A stretch of 64,000 bases of DNA from Serripes groenlandicus (Eukaryota > Mollusca > Bivalvia > Cardiida > Cardiidae). Positions within the stretch are counted from its first letter, which is position 1; each line of letters opens with the position of its first letter. The position numbers were made by a program, and so were the translations under genes. Shown one piece after another: positions 11,106-21,592 of this stretch. Where the stretch lies: positions 41,395,175 to 41,459,174 of the forward strand of contig JASEVX010000008.1 in the NCBI GenBank assembly GCA_031761405.1, given 5' to 3'. The notes under the pieces were generated by a model. It had not been told where the DNA came from. It searched no databases and saw only the letters and a program-made list of their open reading frames with translations.

Positions 11106-11335
11106 GCATTTAAAGGGACTTTCCATACGTTTGGCTAGGTGTTTTCAAAGTAATAGTTGTAAGACTTAAAGTGCGAATTTGTAAAAAACAAGTTAGTTCA
11201 TTTTCAGGGATTGTCTATGTTTTCAAGGTCGTTTGTTGCAAATTTAATGTAGAACCTAGATTTAACGTAAAACAAGTAGGACTACAGTTAGGTCTTCTAC
11301 TGAGATTTAATCACGTGCAGTATATACAAGACCCG

Positions 11336-11600
11336 GCCGGGTAGCTCAATTGGTAGCGTATCTGACTCGTGATCTGGAGGTCACGGGTTTGATACCCGGT
11401 TGCGGCGACATTCTTTCGGGCGATTTTTTCCATTGCCTCTCACCTCTGATCTATGTGAGAAAGTAGTCAGTGGCTTCGAAAGAATGTTGTGTAAGTACTG
11501 GTGTGGGAAAGCCAGGAAAACATGGGTAGGTGCACTGACCGCCGTGATATGACCAAAGCTGTTGAAAGCGGCGTTAAACTCCAAACAAACAAACAAACAA
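11336..11600 (+). mobile_element. Full-length tRNA-headed SINE
   Basis: Head with A box TAGCTCAATTGGTAGCG and B box GGTTTGATACC. The body has AGTACTGGTGTGGGAAAGCC and GGGTAGGTGCACTGACCGCC. The tail is GTTGAAAGCGGCGTTAAACT followed by (AAAC)n. The acceptor-stem halves do not pair, so this is not a functional tRNA gene. Absent at the matching place in block B, where a different SINE lies at 54045-54250. Confidence 0.85.
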
Positions 11601-11681
11601 AAGTATATACAATGTATCGGTTAACACGCGTCGAACATAAATAGTATCAGCACATTGTATTATATATAAATAAAATAAACC

Positions 11682-12025
11682 GCTTCGGTGAGGTAGTGGT
11701 AGAGTATCCACTTCGGTGAGGTAGTGATAGAGTATCCGCCTCGGTGAGGTAGTGATAGAGTATCGGCCTCGGTGAGGTAGTGATAGAGTATCCGCCTCGG
11801 TGAGGTAGTTATAGAGTATCCGCCTCGGTGAGGTAGTGATAGAGTATCCGCCTCGGTGAGGTAGTGATAGAGTATCCGCCTCGGTGAGGTAGTGGTAGAG
11901 TATCCGCCTCGACGAGGTAGTGATAGAGTATCCGCCTCGGTGAGGTAGTGATAGAGTATCCGCCTCGGTGAGGTAGTGATAGAGTATCCGCCTCGGTGAG
12001 GTAGTGATAGAGTATCCGCCTCGGG
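11682..12025 (+). repeat. 12-copy 28-bp array derived from the A-box half of a SINE head
   Basis: Twelve near-identical 28-bp units, each containing CGGTGAGGTAGTGATAGAGT. The last unit runs straight into the rest of a tRNA-like head with B box GAGTTCGATACCC. The allied SINE at 54372 in block B has only one unit. Confidence 0.95.
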
Positions 12026-12245
12026 TACGGGAGATCGCGAGTTCGATACCCAGATAGCCGGGTCATGTCACAAACTGTGAAATTTATAGAACTTGCGGCC
12101 ATCCATCGGCGCTCAGGATTGGGGAGATAGCATTCCGACTGACCGACTGGTGCCAGGATAAATTGACAAGTAGTACTGGTAACTTACACAGGAAACATCG
12201 TGATATAAATGAAACATTTTTTAAAACGGCGTTAAACATGAAACA
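12010..12245 (+). mobile_element. SINE whose head carries the 28-bp array
   Basis: After the array come GAGATCGCGAGTTCGATACC, the body GCCATCCATCGGCGCTCAGG, GTAGTACTGGTAACTTACAC and the tail AAAACGGCGTTAAACATG. Block B counterpart 54372-54620. A (TA)n run follows at 12245-12270. Confidence 0.85.
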
Positions 12246-12339
12246 ATATATATATATATATACATATATAAAAGAAATCACACATATTGTCAACAGAACA
12301 ACTTGATTAAGTAAATGCGGTGGAGTGCTCTTATGTTAG

Positions 12340-12455
12340 GCATATTCCCTAGCCTTGTACCGATTTGTTTACCCAGGGATCATGCATAAGTGAACTGTAT
12401 ATATAACTGAACTAATGTTGAAAACGTCGTAAAACCCCAACAAAATAAACAAATA
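12340..12455 (+). mobile_element. SINE tail fragment
   Basis: CATATTCCCTAGCCTTGTAC, CCAGGGATCATGCATAAGTG and TTGAAAACGTCGTAAAACCC. Copy at 54695-54810. Confidence 0.7.
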
Positions 12456-12534
12456 CATTTTAAAAGAGCGTTTATTCAACCTTGATTGAAATATATCTTT
12501 AGACTGCTTGTTAAAGGGACCGTGTGATCACATT

Positions 12535-12750
12535 TAACCCTTTCCCTCATATAGACGCTTTCTGACGCCTCTGCAGCAGACGGCTTTTTGAAAACATAGT
12601 GACAAAAGAAGAAATTGCACAAAACGTACTTCTTTGCTTTCTTTTGAAAATAGTATGGCAAAATGAGCAATTGCTCATCATGAGCTCTCTCTGCTTCTGT
12701 ATTCTTTTTTTTAAGTTGTATACTTGGGATTGAGTTTACACAAATGCATG
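12535..12750. mobile_element. Hairpin MITE
   Basis: GCAGCAGACGGCTTTTTGAAA leads to the core GAGCAATTGCTCATCATGAGC. An inverted copy lies at about 20762-20890, and a block B copy, split by an insertion, at 55440-55485 and 56200-56340. Confidence 0.7.
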
Positions 12751-12769
12751 CTTATTCTATACATTACAA

Positions 12770-13400
12770 TTGATAATGGTTATCGATATTGTCATCTACC
12801 TCCCTTGCAGACGGTATTTGACACCAGACTGCACATACATAAAATAAAATAAGTCCACAATAACATATATTACACTTGATAACGATCGAAGACAAACATA
12901 GGTCATTGATTTGCGATTTATATAAACATTCTCAATTATTTGGATAAAGACATTAGTTGTGTTATACTCTGTTTTTAACATTTGTTCAGTTATATCACGA
13001 CCATTCCTTGGTAAGTAAACAGTACTTTCTGGTCCATTCATCCGCACAACCCCACAATCATTACGACTGTACACGTGTAGAAAGCGGCGAAGACAACACC
13101 ACACTACCAAAACTAAATTCCATATAAAGAAGATTTCAGTATTAAAGTTGATTGCAGCTGAAGGTGGACAAATGTGTATTGGGTTAGTAATTGTGTTAGA
13201 ACTCCGCCGAAAGAATGAACTTTTTAAGTATATAGTTTGATATTGTCTGTACGAAATTTGTCGTAATTATGTTTTTTATAAACATTTCGAATATTTCGAT
13301 AAAGAACAATCGGTTTGTTAAATCCACATCTACGATTAATCGCGAAACCATTATTCTGTTGGCTTGTTGCCAGTGACGTACATTTTATTTTTCGACTAGA
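12770..13400. other. Intergenic spacer with inverted counterparts elsewhere
   Basis: 12770-12910 is the reverse complement of about 20560-20760. 13190-13400 is the reverse complement of about 39800-39990 and 62420-62560. A reversed SINE scrap (TTATATCACGACCATTCCTT) lies at about 12970-13075. Most of 13050-13540 is deleted in block B. Confidence 0.55.
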
Positions 13401-13596
13401 AAATAGATATTTGACAAAATGATACCATATCCATAAACGTATAACGAATTTCTCTAACTTTGGATAACATTTCGAAATTAGCAGTTCTTTATTTTCTCTA
13501 TCACAAAAAACTGCGAATGTTTTCCGGTACAGGTGAAATGTCCTATACTATTGTGAGATTATCTCTTAATCGTGTGTTTTGTGAATACATACAAAC

Positions 13597-13849
13597 GAGC
13601 CGTTCCATGAGAACACCAACATTGTGGAGTCTCCGTAATGTATCGACCGAGATCTGCCTGCGCAGTCCGCGCAGGCTAATCCGGATCGATACATTCCGTG
13701 TCAGGGAGATAGAGGTATAGAGCAGTGATTCCTTAAACAGAAAAATCCACGAGGAGCGAAACGTGTCTGTCCGGGTTAGCATGCTTAGGCTGATCCGGGT
13801 CGATACTTTACGCAGAGCCCACACTGTTGGTTATCTCGTGGAACGGCTC
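13597..13849. mobile_element. TIR MITE, GAGCCGT family
   Basis: GAGCCGTTCCATGAGAACAC at the left pairs with GGTTATCTCGTGGAACGGCTC-type sequence at the right. The block B copy (56737-56876) is internally deleted. Confidence 0.85.
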
Positions 13850-13979
13850 AAATGTATAACCTAGCACATACATTCAGGAAAGCTTTTTTGTTGTGCACTT
13901 TTATCTGTACAATTTCAGTTATCCATATAATAAAACAATCGTTAAAGTAAGTCTTACTGTTGAATTTAGATGATAATTA

Positions 13980-14125
13980 ATTATTCCCCTTATGTAAATG
14001 CTTTCTGACGCCTTTGCAGCAAACGTCTTTTGAAAACATTGCGGTAAAAAGAGAACTCATGAGGAGCATTTTGGCATCCAATTTAAAAAGGTAACTGTTT
14101 CAATGTGCATTCCCTCGAAAGTTTT
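13980..14125. mobile_element. Partial hairpin MITE upstream of locus 2
   Basis: GCAGCAAACGTCTTTTGAAAA and GAACTCATGAGGAGC; only about half of the element remains. Copy at 57005-57140. Confidence 0.6.
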
Positions 14126-14374
14126 CTTTTTTCGAATGAGCAATAGACCCTATGTGTCCCGCCGTAATATATTTATTATTTTGAGCAGAAGCATCAACAC
14201 GGTGTTTCATCCATAGGTATCACTACGTGCTGTTTCCCTTGGAATACGATGTCATGGGTACGAACCAAGACAAGGACACTTGCAGGAAGAAAGGTAATAG
14301 TTTTCCCGAAATTTTTTTGGTCTCTAGATAAATGAGCCACTGTACGCGATATCCGAACTTCGAAGGGTCTATAG

Positions 14375-14605
14375 TAAGTAAACTTGTCCCACGTACAACC
14401 AATTTGCAGCAGACGACTTTCTTAAAAATATAATAAAAGAAAGGAAATATCTCTATATATGAATGGACACTTTTTCAATAGAATTGTAAACATTGTGACT
14501 AAAAGGGGAATTGCTCATCATGAGCAATTTCTCCTTTAGTCACTATGTTTTCAAAAGTCGTATGCTGCAGATGCCCGAGAAAGCGTCTGCATGAGGAAGG
14601 GTTAA
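14375..14605. mobile_element. Hairpin MITE in intron 2 of locus 2
   Basis: GCAGCAGACGACTTTC at the left, core GGGGAATTGCTCATCATGAG, and GCAGATGCCCGAGAAAGCG to GGAAGGGTTAA at the right. Copy at 58080-58280. Confidence 0.8.
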
Positions 14606-14634
14606 TTGTAACTATCATCAAATACCATCATTGT

Positions 14635-15290
14635 GGTCACTTAGTCGGTTTATCAAAATCGTCCAAGTATGACAATGCAACTTGATAGCAAACGTATAAG
14701 ATCCTGAATAGGCTGCCAAAAGGCATAGACTGAGCAGGATCCAAGCTTGAAGCGAAGTCCCGAATGTCGGTATTCTTTTAGCCTGGTCATATGTTCATAT
14801 GTAAAACATACGCAATTGCATTTTGTCTGAAGAGAAACCTTGATGAATGTGATATTCAAGTCTATGCTCCTAACCCAGTGATTTTGTTATTAAAAAACTG
14901 CCCATGATGAGACAAATTCTAAGAATAACAATGTATACCTCACCTGGCGGCAATTTTGATATGCTCTTCTCTACAGTGTGAATTGTGGTAGCCCTTGTAG
15001 TAACAGTACTAGAAATAGAACACAAATAAATTAACTTAAATTATCGCAGTTGGATCATTATTGTTCGAACGATGCTCTGGGAAAACCAACAATATGGCCT
15101 TTACGACTAGTGGCGGGTTCATATCAGTCGGCGTTTCCATGCAGTCTGATCTGGCTCTGCACTGTTCGCCAATTAGTCATAAAAGGTTTCAAGATTCTTC
15201 CGTGGAGCGGTTTCCACGAGGAGCATGGATACGTAGGCAGGTCTTTTTTCGCACGTGTAATACTTATGTCAATGTTGATTTTTGCAGACG
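14635..15290. repeat. Dispersed repeat in intron 2 of locus 2
   Basis: Shares GCGAAGTCCCGAATGTCGGT and TTTTAGCCTGGTCATATG with 58310-58960 and, inverted, with 28330-28565. The AGTCATAAAAGGTTTC and GGATACGTAGGCAGGTCTTT parts recur near 42990-43130. Antisense open frames of 60-80 codons are shared by three copies. Confidence 0.65.
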
Positions 15291-15303
15291 GTACAGATCA
15301 TAT

Positions 15304-15558
15304 GAGCCGTCCCGCGAGAAAACCAACATTGTGGTCTCTGCGTAAAGTATCGACCCGGATCAGCCTAAGCATGCCGCGCAGGCTAACCCGGACAGACACT
15401 TTTCGCTTCCTGTGGATTTATTGTGTCTTGAATCATAACTCTATACCTCTATCCCCCTGAGACGGAATGTGTCGGCCCGGAGTAGTCTGCTCAAACTGCG
15501 CAGGCTGATCTGGACCGATACATTACGCAGATACCATAATGTTGGTTTTCTCGCAGTA
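15304..15558. mobile_element. TIR MITE, GAGCCGT family, in intron 2 of locus 2
   Basis: GAGCCGTCCCGCGAGAAAAC at the left and TGTTGGTTTTCTCGCAG at the right, with GTATCGACCCGGATCAGCC inside. Copy at 58977-59232. Confidence 0.87.
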
Positions 15559-15574
15559 CATATCAATCAAGTAA

Positions 15575-15745
15575 TCAGACTTTGCCGAGTGGTTAGCGTC
15601 TTGGATTTGGCACCGGGCGGTCATAGTGGAGTGTCCTTTTAGAAGCCTGGTTTGTTTATCCAGGGATCATGAATTAGTAAACTGTCGCCGTGATATATAT
15701 ACCTGAACTAATGTTGAAAGCCACGTAAAATCCAAATAAAACAAT
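15575..15745 (+). mobile_element. tRNA-headed SINE in intron 2 of locus 2
   Basis: GCCGAGTGGTTAGCGTCTTG head, CCAGGGATCATGAATTAG body, CTGTCGCCGTGATATATA and a GAAAGCCACGTAAAATCC tail; internally truncated. Copy at 59255-59420. Confidence 0.78.
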
Positions 15746-16041
15746 GCTCATGTCTAGAATAAGGGTACTGAATCAGGTTACGGTTATGTAGTAAAAGAAA
15801 AAAGAAGATTTCCCCATGTTAACCATGGATTATATCAGAAACAGGTAGCACTGTTGAGGGGCCAATATGTTCTAGTATCAATCCGGAGAAGGCTGTGTAA
15901 ATTAATATAGCTAAATCTTGTATATAACCTTTAAATGTGTTGTTTCAGGGTTCAATCTGTGGAGATTAGTGCGCGGTTTCGTGCTTTCCAACGTGTGTTA
16001 TTTGCCAGTTGGATAGAGATATGTAGGCTATGGATCTGGAA

Positions 16042-16700
16042 AAGGGGAAACAACTCTTGTTGTACAATCGGGACGACCTCGGTGATTATAGATTCATGTG
16101 GACGAAACAACCCGATTGATTTACTTAAATCAAACGATTACAAGTTCACACGTATGTCAAACTTAGTAATACAATTGAAACTATATAGTTATAATTTTTA
16201 AGAATATTATTTACTTCAGTGATAGTATTATACTTTGGTAAAAAGGGTATTTTTATCCAGGGCAGGAGAAAATGTACAAAACTGCTCTTGTGAACAATAT
16301 ATGAGTACATGTAGATCCAGATCAGTCCATGCACCCGTGTAGTCTGGTTGAGCTCTACATTGTTCATATATGAATAACAAAAGTTTTATAGAAGAATCGG
16401 TCAACTTGTATAGATTATGTTAGAAATTAAATTATTGGTCAATAATAGGGAAGAAAAAAAGACTTACGTTCAATTTGACCAACTTCTCGTTTTCGAATTA
16501 TGCTTCAAAAATGCCCACTTGTACCTTTTCAATGCACTGACTACTTTAATGAACCCTCTATCGAATTTGTATCTTAAAGTTAAAAAATCTCAAGTACCGA
16601 AAACTCGCGATAACTTGAACATGTGATAAGTCGAATAAATCGTTTAACTCGAGTACTGATTCATGGAACGGATCTGTCCTTTGAGAAAAAATTCTAGCAG
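16042..16700. other. 3' flank of locus 2, conserved with locus 3 and locus 5
   Basis: Matches 59732-60450 directly and 23874-23100 in reverse complement, so this flank travelled with the gene. Includes a dispersed repeat piece (CAGTCCATGCACCCGTG, about 16290-16380). Confidence 0.7.
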
Positions 16701-17346
16701 CAGTTTTGATTATTTAGATCAGTATTAAGAACTGCTACAGTGCTGTTTTCTTATTATTGTATGACTGGCTTGTATAACACAATGTGTCTAGATATTATTT
16801 GTTCTCTAGTTTTGCTCCCCTATATCTTGAACTGAACCACGCGTCAATTTAATTCCTCTAAAACAATGGATAAAACATTTAAATCTTCACATGCGTATGT
16901 CAATTACACTGTGTAACAAGGAATCTTATTTTCTAAATATGTGTTTTTTTTTTTAATTATTGCTTATGGTTAAGTCTTGTTAATAGCTGCATGCGTTTTA
17001 TTGTGAGGAACTTCTGTTTTCTGAGTATGCTATATTCTTACTTATTTGATTATGTTTCATATATTTTTTTATATGGATGATGCTTGAAACCTTATCTCTG
17101 TATCAACTTTAGAATGTTGGGTCAAAGAGTGGTTCTGATTTCTAACTTATCAATATTAGCAACGTAAAACATTTATTTTTTGAAAAAAGGAGTGCGGATA
17201 GTTTCATGATATTGTCTTTTGTAGTGGCTTAAAACAAAATAAGAAACAATTTTATTTATTTAAATTATTTAAATAAAATCATGCTGATATCTTATACACG
17301 TATCAACAGGAAGCCCATTTTTTTGTAGACATCGGAAATGACATAT
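16701..17346. other. AT-rich spacer
   Basis: No gene or named repeat seen. From about 16940 it is specific to block A. Confidence 0.4.
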
Positions 17347-17605
17347 GATACGTTCCACGAGAAAACCAACATTATGGACTTTTACGTAATGTATTCATCC
17401 AGATCAGCCTGTGCAGTCCGCGCAGGCTAATTCGGGCCGACACGTTCCGTCTCAGGGAGGATATAAGTATAGAGTAATGAATCCTGATACGGAAAATCCA
17501 CAGGAGGCGAAAAGTGTCCGGGTTAGCCTGCGCGGCATGGGTAGGCTGATCCGGGTCGATACTTTAAGCAGAATCCACAATGTTTATTTTCTCATGGAAC
17601 GGCCC
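17347..17605. mobile_element. TIR MITE, GAGCCGT family
   Basis: GATACGTTCCACGAGAAAAC at the left and TTTTCTCATGGAACGGCCC at the right; the internal GTCCGCGCAGGCTAATTCG is conserved. Confidence 0.85.
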
Positions 17606-17949
17606 ATACATTCAGAATGGGGAGGAAAATGTTAGTTTAGTCCTGAAAAACTGAGCTCAAAAGGGGTTGCAAATCTTTTTAAAAGGGAATTAGATGTCAA
17701 TGATGTGTGTAGTAAAAACGATAATAATGGACACTATATAGCCTTCTTGGTAACCATATGTGACACTAGACTTGTTCTAATACGCACGTTCCCGTCTTTG
17801 TCGATTTCTTATGGATCAAATCGATTTCTTTTTCAATACATTAGATAAATACATTTCATGTGAAGATCTTAACTTAGTCTTAAGCTCATCCATAGCTGAG
17901 ACCAATTTTAAGTCAACAATCAATAATATAAATACGGGAAACGGACTCC

Positions 17950-18300
17950 TATCTCGAGTGACGAATTGCTGTGAAGTTACCTTGTCGAGCGACGAACTGA
18001 CAAGTGACGAATTGCTGTGAAGTTAGCTTGATGAGCGACGAACTGACGAGTGACGAATTGTTGTGAAGTTAGCTTAACGAGCGACGAATTGGCGAGTGAC
18101 GAACCGCTGAGAAGTTAGCTTAACGAGCGACGTATTGACGAACTGCTGTGAAGTCACCTTGACGAGCGACGAACTGACGAGTGACGAATTGCTGTGAAGT
18201 AAGCTTAACGAGCAACGAACTGACGAGTGACGAATTGCTGTGAAGTTAGCTTGACGAGCTACGAACTGACGAGTGACGAATTGCTGTGAAGTTAGCTAAT
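17950..18300. repeat. 46-bp minisatellite
   Basis: About seven units combining GACGAGTGACGAATTGCTG and GAAGTTAGCTTGACGAGCG at 46-bp spacing. Related short matches (GGCGAGTGACGAACTG) occur at about 22140. Confidence 0.88.
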
Positions 18301-19736
18301 GTATCTGGACGTATTGAATGCATATTAGGTCTTACTTCAAATATCATGCTCACCAGTTATCAGAAGAGCTATATAACTATACAGCTTAATCCATGCTTGC
18401 CGGTTGTATCGTTCAACCAAATTTACTCTTTAGTAGTAGTAACACATTTTGAGATTTATATTTGTTCAAATGGAGGTGCTTTCTTTGCCAAACTTCACGG
18501 ACTTGTACATATTGGTATCAAATATTCTCATGCACTAAATGTGATGCACAGAGTCCGTTACATGTTCCTTTATATGTGTTCATACCATAACTCCTACATT
18601 TATTTTAACTTAGACCTGGAACAATCCATGCGTCTCTATATCTGTTTTCTTTATGGAATTAGGTAAGCGACCCAAATCAATTGGGTCTCGTTTATATTAT
18701 CAAGTTCAAGTTCAAGTTTATTTATTCGGCATAAAAAGTTATTTTACATTGCCGTAAACATATACAGTTTAACAAATGAACATATATACATTGACGAGAA
18801 AAACACATACATTTTCACACTATAAAAAACACATACATTTTCACACTATAAAAAACACATACATTTTCACACTATAAAAAACAGGATCGTGTTTTATCAA
18901 AAGCAATTCAGCGTATCCTGGTATAACACACGATTATACATTGTGCAAATATGAAGTTACATTTAAACGAGCTCACAACACATCTATATGTATAACCTGA
19001 GGGGAGAAGTTACTAGTTTAAAGCACTTGTGTTCATCGTACCGGGTGTTGAGCCAAACAAAGTATTTGAACGCAAGATAAAATAGGGCCTAATGTGCATG
19101 AAAAACCATTATAGACATTATCTAAAAGCCTGAAATAAAGTTTTCTGAAAACATATTGTTTTCGTCAATTCGTCAACTATATTGACGCGTTGACGAATTG
19201 ACGACCTTGAAGAAGCTTTCTGAATAACTAATGGCCATGAAATTTTAAATTCGGGGTTCCTAAAACATAAAAGCAATATTGGTTTTGAAATGAAGACTTA
19301 CAATGATAATGATGATAATGCATATGTTTGGGCATATGTTTGGGCGGTGCTCCCGTAAAACATTTTGAAACATTCTATTGAAGGAACAGTCTAAACCCAA
19401 ATTAGACTGCATTGTTTTGCTGACTGATCTGAATCTACACTGGACGCAAATGCCTTGAGATTGACTTTTGCAGAGCTCAGCTCAATTATACTTCCAATTA
19501 TTAAAAGCAAAAAATAAATAGTTAGAACCTACCCTATTTAGTCCGCCCGACGTTGGACACTTCAATATAATGCGCGACTGTAGTCCTTGGCAATTTGATG
19601 TATATTTCTTGTACACGGATCGTCAAGGTGAGTGTTAATTGTTCTATTGGTTATAATAATTCAACTTAATTCAACTTAAAGGGACTGTCGCGGTTTAATT
19701 TGGCGTCACGCTTTGCAAACAATTAAAGATATTTGC
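18301..19736. other. Spacer with short tandem repeat
   Basis: AACACATACATTTTCACACT is repeated three times at about 18795-18880 (two diverged copies at 60685-60740). TTCGTCAATTCGTCAAC and its near inverse GACGAATTGACGAC lie at 19160-19205. A 126-codon open frame (18286-18666) resembles no family I know. Confidence 0.5.
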
Positions 19737-19744
19737 TTACATGT

Positions 19745-20470
19745 ACCAAGAAAATGCCCTGTAGATTGTGGTACAGATCACCACGTGTGGTGTAGGTGGA
19801 GATCACCCTGTATGGTGTGGGTGCAGATCACCCTGTAGTGTGTAGGTACAGACCACCCTGTAGAGTGTAGATGCAGAAAATAAAATACAAGGATTACAAG
19901 GATATGTAAGGACGGCTGTAGTATGACAAGGTCAGATTACCCTGTAGAGTGTAGGTACAGATCACCCTGTATGGTGTGGGTGGAGATCACCCTGTATGGT
20001 GTCGGTGCAGATCACCCTGTAGAATGTAGGTACAGATCACGCTGTATGGTGTAGGTGGAGATCACCCTGTATGGTATGGGTGCAGATCACCCTGTAGAGT
20101 GCCGTCCTTGCATGTCATTAAAGTCCTTGTATTTCATTTTCTGCATCTACACTCTACAGGGTGGTCTGTACCTACACTCTACAGGGTGATCTGCACCCAC
20201 ACCATACAGGATGATCTCCACCTACACCATACAGGATGATCTCCACCTACACCATAAAGGATAATCTGTACCTACACTCTACAGGGTGGTATGTACCTAC
20301 ACTCTACAGGATGATCTGCACCCACACCATACAGGGTGATCTCCACATACACCACACATGGTGATTTGTACCTACACTCTACAGGGTAATCTGTCCTTGT
20401 CATACTACAGCCGTCCTTGCATGTCCTTGTAGTCCTTGTGTAGTCCTTGTAGTCCTTGTAGTCCTTGCAG
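19745..20470. repeat. Large inverted minisatellite (foldback)
   Basis: The left arm (about 19745-20100) repeats CAGATCACCCTGTAGAGTG and CCCTGTATGGTGTGGGTG. The right arm (about 20105-20400) repeats the exact complements CACTCTACAGGGTGATCTG and CACACCATACAGG. Flanks AGGACGGCTGTAGTATGACA and TCATACTACAGCCGTCCTTG also pair. (TAGTCCTTG)n trails the right arm. Confidence 0.9.
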
Positions 20471-20479
20471 TATTTAGTA

Positions 20480-20545
20480 GGACCCTAATATAACTGAACA
20501 AATGTTAAAAGCGGCGTAAAACACAAATCATTTTTTAATCCAAAT
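20480..20545 (+). mobile_element. SINE tail fragment
   Basis: TATAACTGAACAAATGTTAA followed by AAGCGGCGTAAAACAC. Confidence 0.65.
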
Positions 20546-20559
20546 TCTTGAGAATGTTC

Positions 20560-20900
20560 CTTTAAATTGCAAATCAATGACCTGTGTTTGTCATCTATCG
20601 TTATCCAGTGTAATATATGTTATTGTGAACTTATTTTATTTCCGCTTTCTCAACATTGTTTTTAAATGTTTTCTGCTACAGGTATGTGCACTCCGATAAC
20701 TAAATCGATAACCATTGTCAATTGTAATGTAAAGAATGAGCATGCATTTGTGTAAAATCAATTAACTCTTTTCAACCTGCAGACATATGTTGACGCATGC
20801 AAAGTATACAACTTTTTTTTTTAAAAAAATGACAAAAGCAGAAAGAGCTCATGATGAGCAATTTCTCATTTTGCCACATTATTTTCAACCCTTAAAAAAA
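20560..20900. repeat. Inverted copy of the spacer and hairpin MITE at 12600-12910 and 56330-56560
   Basis: GAGCTCATGATGAGCAATTT, CCATTGTCAATTGTAATG and CAATGACCTGTGTTTGTCAT are reverse complements of block A and B sequence. Marks the inverted layout around locus 3. Confidence 0.75.
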
Positions 20901-21367
20901 CCCGTGACGAACAAACACAAGCGAAGAAATATGCCTCTGTTTTCATTATTAGACATAGTCAAACTACGAAATATTATCAAATCAAACAGTTCCATTGCAT
21001 CCTATTTATATTGACAATGAGTTTTCACACAGCCAATGCTGCTTGATGAAGGTATACAATCATGTCTAGGCAAACACTGGTTAGGGATACTTGGCTGGCC
21101 CAAGGATGTATTCGTAAACGACACCTCGAAGGATGGTTTCGTCCTTTTTACACATAATCAGGCTGGGTCAAAACCGGTTTTGTCACACAAATGTAAACTA
21201 TTTTCAGTATCAGGCAAGGTCAAAATACCAAACATTATAAAGTCAAAGATTTCCAGTGCATCCTATCCATATAATTACAATGCATTCAAACTCATTGTCA
21301 CATATTCAATGTTGTCTGGTGAAGGTATGTTTTTTCCTTTTTGGGAAAACAGATATAATAATCCGTT
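20901..21367. other. Spacer with weak internal duplication
   Basis: About 20955-21060 and 21215-21330 share CATTGCATCCTAT/CAGTGCATCCTAT and TGATGAAGGTATAC/TGGTGAAGGTATG. A 111-codon open frame here has no recognisable domain. Confidence 0.4.
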
Positions 21368-21592
21368 TTAATTCTTTCACTGCCGAATTTTACAAAGTCG
21401 ACTCTTCCATGTTGAAAATCGGACCACTCTGGTTTTCGCCCAACAGATATTTAGGCAAAATTTAATGTTCATGTAGCAAACAAACAATGCAGATTTCGGG
21501 GGAGACAGCTTGTTACGAGCTGTCTCACATTAATCTGATTTTTTGCAAAAGCATTCAATTGCCTTTGGCAGCGAAAAGGGTAAAAGTTCAAG
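21368..21592. mobile_element. Hairpin MITE of the TAACTCTTTCAGCGCC family
   Basis: TTAATTCTTTCACTGCCGAA at the left, core CAGCTTGTTACGAGCTGTCT, right end TTGGCAGCGAAAAGGGTAAA. Confidence 0.75.

Larger units (their letters stand above)
14185..16041 (+). pseudogene. PLAC8-like pseudogene, locus 2
   Basis: Plus-strand relic related to locus 3. A few bases of exon 1 remain at about 14185-14204 (ending AACACGGTG). A deletion of about 620 bp relative to locus 5 then removes the rest of exon 1 and most of intron 1. Exon 2 (14217-14293) keeps its acceptor (atag) and donor (gtaata) and the block RTKTRTL, but has lost 60 nt in frame from its middle (77 nt against 137). Exon 3 (15949-16041) keeps a tttcag acceptor and GSICGD, but the next codon is TAG (15967-15969) where the family has Tyr, and a second TAG follows the DRDM segment. 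Intron 2 holds a hairpin MITE, a TIR MITE and a SINE. Several independent lesions make this a pseudogene with high confidence. Confidence 0.85.
1..19736. repeat. Segmental duplication, block A
   Basis: Collinear, same-orientation match to 43636-61680. Both carry, in order, PLAC8 exon 3/2/1 (minus), a TIR element, SINEs, the 20-bp TCGTCTGGTA array, a TIR MITE, the 31-bp array, a SINE head, hairpin MITEs and the plus-strand PLAC8 pseudogene. Identity by eye is about 87-97 percent, with large indels. Block A alone has 6505-7132, the 12-copy A-box array and about 16940-18800. The left edge lies at or before the window start. Confidence 0.9.

Noticed and set aside
10683..11169. Phe/Leu-rich membrane-like open frames
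   Set aside because: By-products of the T-rich 31-bp minisatellite, with different frames open in the two blocks.
11336..11410. tRNA gene
   Set aside because: A and B boxes are good but the acceptor stem does not pair and the sequence continues into a SINE body and tail. The same applies to heads at 42305, 42605 and 54038.
18286..18666. A 126-codon open frame
   Set aside because: No recognisable domain, no counterpart in block B (region absent), and it starts inside the 46-bp array.
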